Notes: generated by a model from the sequence alone, not told the origin. A DNA stretch of 64,000 nucleotides from Rhodospirillum sp. (GCA_013822765.1 PNKY01000001.1:496001-560000), one strand, 5' to 3'; positions 45,594-54,565 are shown, counted from the stretch's first letter. Program-made: numbers and translations.

Positions 45594-47891
45594 TTGGGGC
45601 TGTTCAAGAACCTTTTCGGCGGCGGCGACCGTCCTGAAGTTCCTCGGGAGGCTTCACCTCGTATTGCCGGGCGGGCCTACGCGCCGGGGGATACCCTGTG
45701 TGGCGAGTACGTGGTCAGGCTTCTCCTCGGACAAGGGGGGATGGGGGAGGTCTACCTCGTCGAACATGCGTCCTCGGGAGAGTTTCGCGCGGCCAAGGTC
45801 ATGCGGGTTCGTAGCGGTGCGACCGACGCCGATCTGGTCAGCTTTCGCCTGGAAGCGCTCTCGCTCCTGAATCTCGGCAACCATCCTATGGTCGTTCGGT
45901 TGTTTGACGTGCGGGAAGATGGGCGGGATACCGTTCTGCTGATGGAGTATGTGGCTCCCGAGTCCGGTTGCACCACGCTCCAGGACTGCATCGCCAGGAC
46001 GCAGGACTACAACGACCGCCTAATCGGGGCGTGGTCAGTAGAGTTCTGCGTGGGCATGGAACACGCCTTGGCTTGTGGGATGGCGGCGCACCGAGACATC
46101 AAGCCCGGAAACCTGCTGGTAGGCTCCAGCCCGTTCCTGAAAGTAGCGGACTTCGGCCTAGCGCTGGCCGCAAGCCAGCATCCGGCAGTCGGTGACGACA
46201 TGCCCAAGCGGGTATCGCAACTGCAATGGCTGAAATCCGCCGATGGTCGGCTGATCTGTGGGACGCCGGGGTATATCGCCCCCGAACTGTTTGCTGGCGG
46301 CAAGGCGTCGCCGCAAAGCGACATGTTCAGCTTTGGCGTGACGTTATGGCAATTGGCGGCTCGCTCGCTGGCTCCGCCGTATGAGGTCACGTTTGGTGGC
46401 GATCCCATCGAATACCAACGCGCGATCCTCAAAAAAGCTCACTCTTACGCGGTGAGGCGCATCGACTCGCCGTATTTTGAGGTCATTCGCCGCTGCCTCG
46501 CGCCTGACCCGGGGCGGCGCTATCCCGACTTCCCCGCCTTGCGCCAAGCGATCAAGAGCGCGGCAAAGGCCGCGGAAGTCGGCGCGATGGATTTCATGGT
46601 GGCTCCCGGATTTCGCGGAAGCTTCGAGGAATACATCAACCGGGGCCGATCCTACCTTGTCCTCGGGCGCTATGAACGGGCGCTGAGGATTCTCGATCAG
46701 GCAGTCAAGCACAAGCCGGATTCACCGGAAGCTCTGGTAGCGCAGGGCGAGGCCCTGATCCATCGCGGTCAATTCAGACAGGCGGTGCGCGCCTATGAGT
46801 CCGCTCATCGCCTGAATCCGGACTCCGATGCGCCGCTCACGGGCCTCGCCTCGGCCTGGCTGGACATTGGCAACACGGCGCAAGCCCGTGCCGCGCTCGA
46901 CCGGGTGCTTGCCCGCCACCCAGCCAACCTCGATGCGTTGTTGTTGCAGGCGCGTATCATGGGCGCGGAAGGAAACAATCGGGGCGCGCTCGACGCGGTG
47001 GGGAAAGTGATCGCCGCCGACCCGCAGGACTGGCGCGCGCACGACTATCACGGCCGCGCGTTATGGGGGCTGGGAAAGCTTGTCGATGCCGTGAAAGCCT
47101 TCGGCACATGCCTGCGCATCAATCCGCTGGCGATTGACACGCGCCTTGCGCTTGCGTCGGTACTAACCGATCAAGAAGATCTTGCGGCAGCCGATGCCGA
47201 ATACCAGCGTGGAATTCGTCTTTTCAAGGACAATCCCGAAGCGCTCAACAAGATCGCAGTGCACATGGCGGAACACGGCCACGCAAAGAAAGCGGTAGAG
47301 TTGTTTGAAGCCATCGCGGATGCCGAGCCTGACTCCCGATCCATCATGCTGGTCAATATCGGGAACGCTCACCTTCGTTTGGGCAACAGGCAATCCGCCA
47401 CCGACTCCTTTCAACGGGCGATCGAGACCGATCCCGAGAACGCACTTGCCCACAGCCGGCTGGGTGATATGGAGAGCGAGAACGGCAGCATCAAGAAGGC
47501 GGCCGCCTATTTTGCGCGCGCTTGCACGCTTGAACCCGAAAATTCTAGCTATCAGGCAAGTGCGGGAACGGCTTATCTTCAATTGAAGGACTACGACCGA
47601 GCCACGATGCACCTCCGTCATTCGGTCGAATTGTTGCCTGAGCAACCGCTCACACTTTACAACCTTGCTGTGGCGCTTCTGTTTACGGACACCGAAGACG
47701 CCGTCATCGAGGAACTGGCCAAGGCCGTGCGTATCGACGAAGGATATGCGCGGGCGTGGTATCTGAAAGCGCAGGTCGAGAAACACTTGGGAAGAACGGC
47801 GGACGCGACGGGCTCTGCCCGACGTGCCGCTGCTAATAGTTCCGGCCTCGACGCCCACGAGCGCGAAGGATTGCGCACTTTGCTCGGGTAG
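45594..47891 (+). CDS. Ser/Thr protein kinase with C-terminal TPR repeats
   Basis: A 765-residue protein from TTG 45594 preceded by GGACGGGGGGC; the encoded start (M)GLFKNLFGGG is a common N-terminus. Residues about 38-320 are a complete Hanks-type kinase: Gly loop LGQGGMGEV (45-53), Lys68, Glu87, HRDIKPGN (166-173), DFG (186-188), GTPGYIAPE (223-231). Residues about 340-760 hold about ten TPR units (for example YLVLGRYERALRILDQAVKH). No membrane segment is seen. Flanked by defence genes, it may sense or signal infection, as other defence-island kinases do; this is inference. Confidence 0.88.
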   Translation: MGLFKNLFGGGDRPEVPREASPRIAGRAYAPGDTLCGEYVVRLLLGQGGMGEVYLVEHASSGEFRAAKVMRVRSGATDADLVSFRLEALSLLNLGNHPMVVRLFDVREDGRDTVLLMEYVAPESGCTTLQDCIARTQDYNDRLIGAWSVEFCVGMEHALACGMAAHRDIKPGNLLVGSSPFLKVADFGLALAASQHPAVGDDMPKRVSQLQWLKSADGRLICGTPGYIAPELFAGGKASPQSDMFSFGVTLWQLAARSLAPPYEVTFGGDPIEYQRAILKKAHSYAVRRIDSPYFEVIRRCLAPDPGRRYPDFPALRQAIKSAAKAAEVGAMDFMVAPGFRGSFEEYINRGRSYLVLGRYERALRILDQAVKHKPDSPEALVAQGEALIHRGQFRQAVRAYESAHRLNPDSDAPLTGLASAWLDIGNTAQARAALDRVLARHPANLDALLLQARIMGAEGNNRGALDAVGKVIAADPQDWRAHDYHGRALWGLGKLVDAVKAFGTCLRINPLAIDTRLALASVLTDQEDLAAADAEYQRGIRLFKDNPEALNKIAVHMAEHGHAKKAVELFEAIADAEPDSRSIMLVNIGNAHLRLGNRQSATDSFQRAIETDPENALAHSRLGDMESENGSIKKAAAYFARACTLEPENSSYQASAGTAYLQLKDYDRATMHLRHSVELLPEQPLTLYNLAVALLFTDTEDAVIEELAKAVRIDEGYARAWYLKAQVEKHLGRTADATGSARRAAANSSGLDAHEREGLRTLLG

Positions 47892-47894
47892 TAC

Positions 47895-47996
47895 TTGGTT
47901 CGACTGAGAGCATCGCAACTTAGGACCAAAAAAGGATCGCGCGTGTGGAGCATGCAGTCATCAAGGAAGTAAGCGCTCGGAGCGATCAGCACTTAA
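47895..47996 (+). pseudogene. Decayed copy of the 3' end of the HamB-like helicase gene
   Basis: About 100 bases match 45124-45223 closely, for example CGACTGAG, CGCAACTT[A/G]GGACCAA, GCGTGTGGA, GTCATCAAGG and GATCAGCACT. In the helicase frame the Trp codon TGG has become a stop (TAG at 47921-47923), a one-codon insertion is present, and the native stop TGA is TTA. It begins right after the kinase stop. It is too short and broken to be translated usefully and marks a former second helicase gene or a duplication. Confidence 0.82.
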
Positions 47997-48032
47997 TACT
48001 CGGTTAAGTTTGGGGATATGATTGGGGGGCCC

Positions 48033-49877
48033 ATGGATATTTCACCAGACAAACAGAACATTGACCGTGTGTTTTCGAACACAACCTACTACATCGACTT
48101 CTATCAGCGGGATTATCGCTGGACCGCCGAGCCTGTGTCGCGGCTCCTTGACGATGTATTCCATAAATTTGACGAACACTACCAGCGTCTTAAGGAAAAA
48201 GACCTCGATCCAAAGCTCGAAACGGTAGCTCGCTATCCGTGGTATTATTTGAACACCTACGTCACCAACGTGGTTGACGGTCGGGTCTTTGTCGTGGACG
48301 GGCAGCAACGCCTGACCACGCTATCGCTTATCCTGATTAAGCTTCGGCACCTGGGCAGGAATTTCGATTCCAAGCTCGTTCCTTGGATCGAGTCCAAAAT
48401 CTCTGGTCATTCGGGGTTCGAACAAGAGTTTTGGATGAATCACATCGGACATAAGCCGGCACAGCAGGGGCTGTTTGACGGTAAGGAGTCCAAGGCCATT
48501 GATGTTTCGAGCGGAATTACCGCGGAAAACATGATCCGCAATTACCAGACTATCAGCGCCTACCTGGAGGCGAAACTCGTCAACAAGCATGGCTTTGAGA
48601 CCTTCGTATTTTACTTCTTGAACAGGTTGGTCCTCATCAATCTGAACGTCGAACAGACTGATGTGTCGATGGTTTTCGAAGTCATCAACGATCGCGGTGT
48701 TCGCCTGCGTCCATATGAAATCCTCAAAGGCAAGCTGCTAGGGCAGATCGACAAGAACGAACTCGACGAAGGTGGCTACAACGGTCTTTGGGAGCAGCGC
48801 GCCGCTGCGATCAACGCCTTCCGAGAAGACGAACTCGATGCTTTCTTCCGGTTCTATCTCAAATCAAAATTTGCCAAGACCAGGAAGGACGGGCAGCGCT
48901 TTGACGGCGACTATCACCGCGAGATGTTTATGCCTGGCATGGACAGCGGCCTTGGGCTTCTGCACAGCCCGACGAACGTGAAGGTCTTTTTGAGAGGGCC
49001 GTTTCTCTACTATTCCAGTCTCTACATCAAACTTCGCACAGCCTACGAAGCGGATCAAAAGCCGCTGCGGGCGGTGTACTACAATGCGATGCTCGACCTG
49101 GACGCGCCCTTCCTCCTAGCCACGGCGGCATGTTCATTGAACGATTCAGCCGAGGAAGAAAAGATAAAGACTATCGCCTACGAGATCGATCGCTACTTCT
49201 CGCTGCTGCAATTGCAGAATGCCTATGACAGCAATGATTTTGCCGATTCGCTGTACCTAATCGCAGAGGACATTCGCGAGCAGCCAGTGGACGCGTTCCG
49301 CGCGGCGTTCGATAAGCAGCTAAAGGCTATGATTGCAGCCCGGCGCAACGTTCAGGATGCCGAGCCTTTGAGCTATGCGGCGTTCAAGCAGACAGGAATA
49401 AACCTAAACACGCGCTTCAAACGCTACTTCTTCGCCCGAATCGACGAGTTCCTTGCTGAGAACATGAGTCTTCAACCCAAGCATCCTTTGGCCGATCTTG
49501 TCACTAAGACCGGGACCAAATCGGGCTTCCATGTCGAGCACATTCTCGCCCGGAACACCGAGAATCTCGCGCTGTTTAGCGGCGATGAGATTCTATTCGA
49601 GCAAGAACGCAACCGGCTTGGCGGAATTCTGCTTCTTAAGGGTAAGGACAACATTTCGAGCAACGACGAAATCTACGCCGACAAGCTGAAGACTTATGCG
49701 AATACGCTTTACTGGAACGAGACGCTGAGGGCTGACAGCTACAAATCGAAGCTAGACATCGCCGCGTTCAAGAAGCGTTTTGACTTGGATCTTAAGCCTT
49801 ACGATACCTTCGGGCCTGACGAACTGGAGGCGCGTCATGCTCTTCTGTTCGATCTGGTCGGGCATATCTGGTCGTAG
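48033..49877 (+). CDS. GmrSD-type (DUF262 + DUF1524) restriction endonuclease-like protein
   Basis: A 614-residue protein starting at ATG 48033 with GGGGGG upstream. The N-terminal DUF262 (ParB-like NTPase) has IDFYQRDYRW and VVDGQQRLTTLSLI (DGQQR 89-93). The C-terminal DUF1524 His-Me finger nuclease has FHVEHILARNTEN (His500 and His503) with NRLGGILLLKG following. Such fused GmrSD proteins cleave modified phage DNA or otherwise block phages (type IV restriction, or BREX-associated BrxU-like). It is a single-chain fusion. It stands alone downstream of the helicase remnant. Confidence 0.88.
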   Translation: MDISPDKQNIDRVFSNTTYYIDFYQRDYRWTAEPVSRLLDDVFHKFDEHYQRLKEKDLDPKLETVARYPWYYLNTYVTNVVDGRVFVVDGQQRLTTLSLILIKLRHLGRNFDSKLVPWIESKISGHSGFEQEFWMNHIGHKPAQQGLFDGKESKAIDVSSGITAENMIRNYQTISAYLEAKLVNKHGFETFVFYFLNRLVLINLNVEQTDVSMVFEVINDRGVRLRPYEILKGKLLGQIDKNELDEGGYNGLWEQRAAAINAFREDELDAFFRFYLKSKFAKTRKDGQRFDGDYHREMFMPGMDSGLGLLHSPTNVKVFLRGPFLYYSSLYIKLRTAYEADQKPLRAVYYNAMLDLDAPFLLATAACSLNDSAEEEKIKTIAYEIDRYFSLLQLQNAYDSNDFADSLYLIAEDIREQPVDAFRAAFDKQLKAMIAARRNVQDAEPLSYAAFKQTGINLNTRFKRYFFARIDEFLAENMSLQPKHPLADLVTKTGTKSGFHVEHILARNTENLALFSGDEILFEQERNRLGGILLLKGKDNISSNDEIYADKLKTYANTLYWNETLRADSYKSKLDIAAFKKRFDLDLKPYDTFGPDELEARHALLFDLVGHIWS

Positions 49878-50285
49878 TTGTACCCTGCAGCGTTCGGCTT
49901 GCGCATCGTCTGCGACAGTGTCGCGGACAGCCGTCAACGTGTGGCAGATAGCTCTCTCAGGCGCGCACAACGCCGCTGTTTCTGTTTCTGATCGTCGCCG
50001 CGCTGCCAATCACTTATCGCTTGCCGAAATTCGCGTGCGAAGGTCGTTTCTCACTCCTTCGCACCGTCACGCTGTGGGGCGTGTCAACTCTCCGCCAGTT
50101 TCCAAATCATTTTGCCGAATTAGTTTTCGCACTAATACCAAGTATGGCGACTTGGACGTTATAACCCTTACCGAGCTAACGTTATCGCCGCCCCTAAGAA
50201 GGCGAAAAAGTATTCCGGCGGAGGTGATACACACATCGTCGCCGGAACACTTCACTGCTGTCACTGGAAGCTGAGGCAGTGGCGC
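49878..50285. other. 408-bp gap without a confident gene
   Basis: It lies between the convergent ends of the GmrSD-like gene and the gene at 50286-50684. It contains a perfect 9-bp hairpin, GTGCGAAGG (50035-50043) with CCTTCGCAC (50056-50064) and a 12-base loop, which could act as a bidirectional terminator. An open frame across the gap has no protein-like signature. Confidence 0.4.
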
Positions 50286-50684
50286 CTATTGACTACCTAC
50301 GCACTTCGCCTGAGCGATGCATGCTCGAATTGAGATGGGAGCAAAGACTACAAACAACGTTAACCCATCTGTGGACAGTCCAGCCAGAATATGCATTTTC
50401 GAGGTAGCAAATACCTCTTCGCAGGCATCCGACGTGGCGTAGCAAGCAAATTGAAATGGCACCTCGTCGCAGTCTGTCGGGCGAGATGAAAGGTCGTAGA
50501 GGCAATCTACGACCTTTTTCATAGCGCCACTGAGACTTCCTTCGTGCTTGACTGCACGTATTTCGGTGACGCCGTCCACACTCCGAATCAAGTCTTCCAA
50601 ACTGGACGACTTGCATGGAACGTGCTGTCCCATTTCGTCGAACACGACAACGGGAATTTGGGGGATCGATCGTCGGTATTCCAA
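50286..50684 (-). CDS. Hypothetical protein, TTG start
   Basis: A 132-residue protein whose start is a TTG at 50684, supported by a strong ribosome site AAGGAG 7 bases upstream (50692-50697 on the plus strand). The sequence begins (M)EYRRSIPQIPVVVFDEMGQ and looks like a small alpha/beta domain, with Cys residues scattered at the C-terminus. No family recognised. Its position between two nuclease-like genes suggests an accessory or immunity role, unproven. Confidence 0.6.
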   Translation of the reverse strand: MEYRRSIPQIPVVVFDEMGQHVPCKSSSLEDLIRSVDGVTEIRAVKHEGSLSGAMKKVVDCLYDLSSRPTDCDEVPFQFACYATSDACEEVFATSKMHILAGLSTDGLTLFVVFAPISIRACIAQAKCVGSQ

Positions 50685-51062
50685 GAGTAGTCTCCTTCAA
50701 TGTTCCTATCGGAAGCAATCGTCAGTTTGTAAACATTGCTTCCAAACTGGATATTGGACCGTCAGAACGAAGCGTAACGTAGGGTCCTTGACGCATTGAG
50801 CCGGTTGTAGAGCCGCTCAGTACGTGAGCTTCCGAGGGAGAATATGAAACTCGAGGACGAAGAGGATCCAGGACCCACAAGGAGCACTTTAGGGCGAGGA
50901 GGCTCAGTTTTTGTGGATCAGGCCTCTGAAAGACACCACGTCGGAGGTGGCGATTTTCTGGTCGACCGCACCGCTTTGTCGGCATCGCCGCTGGTGAGCT
51001 CTCGTGACCGCTCAATGCAGTTACCACCGATCTCGCCGGCGCCACGTGAATCCGAAAGCGCA
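50685..51062. promoter_or_regulatory. 378-bp gap with two interlocked inverted repeats
   Basis: GGAAGCAAT (50711-50719) and ATTGCTTCC (50735-50743) form one perfect 9-bp dyad. CAGTTTG (50723-50729) and CAAACTG (50743-50749) form a second that overlaps it. They sit 14-50 bases beyond the ribosome site of the minus-strand gene, a promoter position. They could be an operator or mutually exclusive RNA hairpins. The remainder of the gap shows no gene. Confidence 0.5.
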
Positions 51063-51896
51063 TCACGCCTCGTCGTAGAGTGGCCGCAGTCCCTGCATGG
51101 CATCGCGCAGGATCTCCCCCGCCGGCCCAAGCATCGCTCCGCCACAAGCCGCTTCTGCATCCTTGCCGAACGTGAACAGCCGCTCTTGTCCCAGCCCAAG
51201 CGTCAAGAACCTGAAGCTCCCCTCAATGCCGATCTTGCGCTTGGCAAGGTCGCAGTAGCCACTGCCGATCGCGGCCTCGAGCCACGCGAGCGAATGGCCG
51301 TCGTAGAAGTGCGCCGGCGCCAGAACATTGAGCCGGACGTGGGCAGCTTGCATCGGCGCCAGTTCCTCGTAGCCAAACTCCATTCCGCGAGCCCGGCAGA
51401 TGACATAGCAGATCCCATAGAGCAGGATTTCGAACGCCGCATAGACCGGCGAATTGCTCTCCCATTTCAGTTCGTAGAGCTCCAGTCGATCATCGTTCAT
51501 ACGCGCAAGATCGATCGCCGCACGGCGGTCCGAGGTGCCGTTGGCCAGCGCGGACGCAACTGGCATCTGGTTCCACCAGCCATCGAGATGTCCGCCGTCG
51601 GCGAGCATCGCAATCGCGCGCTCGAGCACGACCTCTGGACTGTCATTCTCCGGATGCACATAGGTCTGCGGATCCGTGCGCCAGTTCTCTCGCGATCTCG
51701 TGCGAACAGTGATGTTAGCGACCATCCGATCGTGCAGTCGATCGATCAGCTCGGCGATCGCGCCGGTGGGAACCGTGCGCGTGGGAAGGTTGCGCAACGG
51801 ATCCGGCCCCAGCAGCTCGCGCTCGAATTCGAGCTCCAGCAGCTCGCGGATCACTTCATGCGTGCCGGCAATGATGCCGGCCGCTACTCGTTCCAT
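51063..51896 (-). CDS. Putative PD-(D/E)XK nuclease-fold protein
   Basis: A 277-residue protein of no recognised family. A nuclease-like core is visible: Asp129 in RRAAIDLARMN, followed 13 residues later by Glu142-x-Lys144 in ELYELKWESNSP, then a helix VYAAFEILLYGICYV. This spacing matches PD-(D/E)XK enzymes. The DNA is richer in GC than the flanking genes, so it may have a separate origin. The gene is isolated; both flanking gaps exceed 370 bases. Confidence 0.68.
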   Translation of the reverse strand: MERVAAGIIAGTHEVIRELLELEFERELLGPDPLRNLPTRTVPTGAIAELIDRLHDRMVANITVRTRSRENWRTDPQTYVHPENDSPEVVLERAIAMLADGGHLDGWWNQMPVASALANGTSDRRAAIDLARMNDDRLELYELKWESNSPVYAAFEILLYGICYVICRARGMEFGYEELAPMQAAHVRLNVLAPAHFYDGHSLAWLEAAIGSGYCDLAKRKIGIEGSFRFLTLGLGQERLFTFGKDAEAACGGAMLGPAGEILRDAMQGLRPLYDEA

Positions 51897-52329
51897 GATT
51901 TACCCATCCAGCGCGAAGCCCGGGAAATGGTGCAGAATTCTCTCAACTCTGTCGAGGGAGAAAGAGAAAGGGGCCGTGCGGGGCTCCAAATTACTCGGCC
52001 AGATATAGGCCGATCAGGCAGCGCCCGCGTCCGAATTGCAACTCAAACGTCTGGCATGGCTTTGGGAGTTCGGGACAAGCATGTTTGCTTATCATCGATT
52101 GCGTCGAGTTTTTGGGAAAGCCCAGACCAAGAGAGGTATGTTGGAGGGCAGAGGACTTGCACCGATGGATTCGAAATCTAGGCTGCAAAATGAGACATCC
52201 GGCTCTTCTTATGTCCCGTGGACCTGATTTCCAGGGTCCCATCGATAGAGACCGATCGCGGTACGTGCGGGTTCGAACGATTCTCTTCGGGTGAGATCGC
52301 TCGAACCCGTAAGACGAGGGGTAGATATC
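51897..52329. other. 433-bp gap with an imperfect inverted repeat
   Basis: The main feature is an inverted repeat at 52268-52309: CGGGTTCGAACGATTCTC pairs with GAGATCGCTCGAACCCG with one mismatch and one bulge around a TTCGGGT loop. It lies 20 bases beyond the stop of the GTPase gene, where a terminator is expected, but no T-run follows. The GGTTCGAA word recalls a tRNA T-arm, but no tRNA can be folded around it. No gene is seen. Confidence 0.5.
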
Positions 52330-54516
52330 TTAGGCGGCCTTCCCTTGGCCGCGTCTACGACCCTCAAGTTCCTTTTGCGCTGGGGCAGGCGACGTCTCTT
52401 CGCTTAGGCGCAGCAGCGGCATGACGACATACTCATCCCACAAGCCACACACAACTTTCTCCAGGGTCTCCTTAAGATCTGGCCTTGACGCAAACCACTG
52501 CTCGAGGTGACCTGCTACCCGCATTTTAAAGCCTGGACCACGGCCCCATTCATCGACGCACTCGCTCCAAACCGATGCCTGCGTCAGTGGCTCTCGATAG
52601 ACTTCCATTCCCGCGCTTTGTGCTGCCTCCAGAAACGCAGTCTTCGACCCTTCAGCGCTGGCGCCGATCTGACCGATCGATCGAGTGGCCAGCTTCAAAC
52701 CATCGTCGGCTTTGAGCGACTTCAGGAATGCGTCGAAGCCCTTGAACCAAGCCTCGCTTCTGGACCGCGCATCGCGAGCGGCGCCTACACCGACTTGGTG
52801 AAGGATGTTTAGGCCCGAGTATTCGCCGTTCCGACGTGCAGAAGCCCAGAGCGTCGACGCATAACGCACACCCCGGACTGTATTCAGTGCGTCTTCGTAG
52901 GCTAGGCGCTCTCGCGCTCCCAGCGGCCGATTGCCCTTAAGAAAGTTGCTAAGCCTATTGGCAACCTCCTCTATTGCAGCATTAAGCGCGTGCGCCTCGT
53001 GGCTTTCGATGATGTCTTGAGCTGCGGCGCAGAGATCAAAAAGATGCTCTTCAACACCGCGTCGTATCCGGGACAGCTGATTGAAGAGGCCGTCGCGCAC
53101 GTCGGAAACATCGTCTGATACGACGTTGTAAAAGATCATCGGAACCCCAGAGAGCCCATCTGCGGTAAGCTCATTCAGAACTTGCGCTTTCTTCAGCTCA
53201 TACCCCTCGGCATCCGTCATCACCTGCTCGCCGATGTCGTCTTTCGTTGCCCGCGCTTCTTCGGCCCGGGGTAGCGCCAGTATGGCGACCTTGCCAGTAT
53301 CCACTCGTTCGGAGAACGTCTGTTGCATGTGCTGTAGCAGCGCTCGCGTGCTCATGCCTGGTGCATCGTTGAACCGTGAGCAGAACACTACGGCCGTCCG
53401 GCCATCCTTAAGGCGCAAGTCCAGATCCTCGCGGATCGCCACGTCGTCGACGCCCTTGGTGTCGATAACGGTGATCTCGAGTTCGCCGAAGCTGCGCCCA
53501 AAGTTTGGAACGAGAAGATCGATGCTTCGCGGCAATGATACGTCTTTCAGCCGACCATTGTTGACGGACTTGAAGGCATCCATGACCCATTCCATTGGGT
53601 GCTGGCGCGTCGAGCTGTCGTACCAGAGCTCACGGCGCGTACGCTCGGCCAAATTCATCATCGCGAGCAGCCTCGTACGAAACTCTTCTTCGGTACCAGA
53701 CGAGATGGCTAAATCCTGGATCGGATCTTTGTAGGTAATCTTGCCTCCAATAGTTTCGCGGCGGCGCACCAGGCCGGACATGTTGCGTATTGCCCGATCC
53801 ACCTCCCGGCTTACACCAACGGTCTCGCCCGCTTCCTCTTGCTCCTTCTTGAACAAAGCCCACTTTGCGGCGCAGAAGTCCGAAACGATGGAGCGCACTT
53901 CGCTGTCGCTCATCGGCTGCAGAGAAAGGCCGAACTCGGGACCACCTTTGACGTGAACCTCGCAAATAGTCGTCCCGCCGGCACCTGTTTCCAAAATCGG
54001 TCTATTGATCGGCTTGTCCGCCAAGGATGGTGGGACCAGGAGCTCGAAGATGAAACTGATCGCCGTCGACTTCCCGACACCGATATCGCCGATGAACGCG
54101 ATGTTGTGGTTCAGGCGGGTCAGAAACGTAGAGGCGTGTAGGAGGGCCCCTCGATGCCGCTCAATCTGGCGCCGTAGTGGCCAAGGTCGGTCTTCGTCGG
54201 CAAGAAACGTCTCTATCTTGCCGAGCGTCTCCTCCGCGATTTCAATGCAGGCGCGCTGCGGATTCCAGAACGAAGGAGGTTCCACGCTCGACCATTCTCG
54301 GGCCGCGAAAGCTTTATACTCGGCGGCGTTCGCGGATCCGAGTTCGGTCAAAGCGTCAAGGACACGGTCTACCTCGGTCCGATCGACAACTTCACCTTTC
54401 TCGATGCGGGATACACGGCTTTGATCGAGACCTGCCTTCTCCGCAACTGCGGTCTGAGTTGCCTCTAATTCTGCCCTCAGCCGCGCGATCGATGTATGCA
54501 TAGCTAGGCCTGACAT
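52330..54516 (-). CDS. XRE-type HTH fused to a dynamin-like P-loop GTPase
   Basis: A 728-residue protein from ATG 54516 with GAGGAGG 5 bases upstream. Residues about 7-60 are a Cro/C1-type HTH (LEATQTAVAEKAGLDQSRVSRIEKGEV). Residues about 135-480 are a large GTPase: P-loop GDIGVGKST (143-151), switch GAGGTT (178-183), DTKG (352-355). The C-terminal 200 residues are helical and have no recognised domain. A DNA-binding domain on a dynamin-like GTPase is unusual. A 38-bp palindrome immediately upstream suggests self-repression, and the gene is divergent from the BREX operon, so it may control or join it. Confidence 0.82.
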   Translation of the reverse strand: MSGLAMHTSIARLRAELEATQTAVAEKAGLDQSRVSRIEKGEVVDRTEVDRVLDALTELGSANAAEYKAFAAREWSSVEPPSFWNPQRACIEIAEETLGKIETFLADEDRPWPLRRQIERHRGALLHASTFLTRLNHNIAFIGDIGVGKSTAISFIFELLVPPSLADKPINRPILETGAGGTTICEVHVKGGPEFGLSLQPMSDSEVRSIVSDFCAAKWALFKKEQEEAGETVGVSREVDRAIRNMSGLVRRRETIGGKITYKDPIQDLAISSGTEEEFRTRLLAMMNLAERTRRELWYDSSTRQHPMEWVMDAFKSVNNGRLKDVSLPRSIDLLVPNFGRSFGELEITVIDTKGVDDVAIREDLDLRLKDGRTAVVFCSRFNDAPGMSTRALLQHMQQTFSERVDTGKVAILALPRAEEARATKDDIGEQVMTDAEGYELKKAQVLNELTADGLSGVPMIFYNVVSDDVSDVRDGLFNQLSRIRRGVEEHLFDLCAAAQDIIESHEAHALNAAIEEVANRLSNFLKGNRPLGARERLAYEDALNTVRGVRYASTLWASARRNGEYSGLNILHQVGVGAARDARSRSEAWFKGFDAFLKSLKADDGLKLATRSIGQIGASAEGSKTAFLEAAQSAGMEVYREPLTQASVWSECVDEWGRGPGFKMRVAGHLEQWFASRPDLKETLEKVVCGLWDEYVVMPLLRLSEETSPAPAQKELEGRRRGQGKAA

Positions 54517-54527
54517 TTCGTCCTCCT

Positions 54528-54565
54528 CACGTTCAGATGCTGCATATATGTAGCATCTGAACGTG
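54528..54565. promoter_or_regulatory. 38-bp near-perfect palindrome between the HTH-GTPase and BREX genes
   Basis: CACGTTCAGATGCT and AGCATCTGAACGTG are exact inverse 14-base arms; the central 10 bases contain the self-complementary CATATATG with one mismatched flanking pair. It starts 12 bases from the HTH-GTPase start codon and abuts its ribosome site. It is 180 bases before the brxA-like start. An operator for the XRE domain is the simplest reading. Confidence 0.85.

Noticed and set aside
49780-50274. 164-codon open frame overlapping the end of the GmrSD-like gene
   Set aside because: Its first part is another frame of the GmrSD gene, and the rest has low-complexity, Ser/Arg-rich sequence without a ribosome site.
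50844-52181. A 445-codon open frame on the plus strand opposite the gene at 51063-51896
   Set aside because: It is rich in Arg, His and Gln with no domain-like sequence, and the minus-strand protein has a plausible nuclease core; the plus frame is the antisense shadow of it.
52261-52330. Possible tRNA gene, because of GGGTTCGAA
   Set aside because: No acceptor stem, D-arm or anticodon arm can be placed around it; it is simply part of an inverted repeat.
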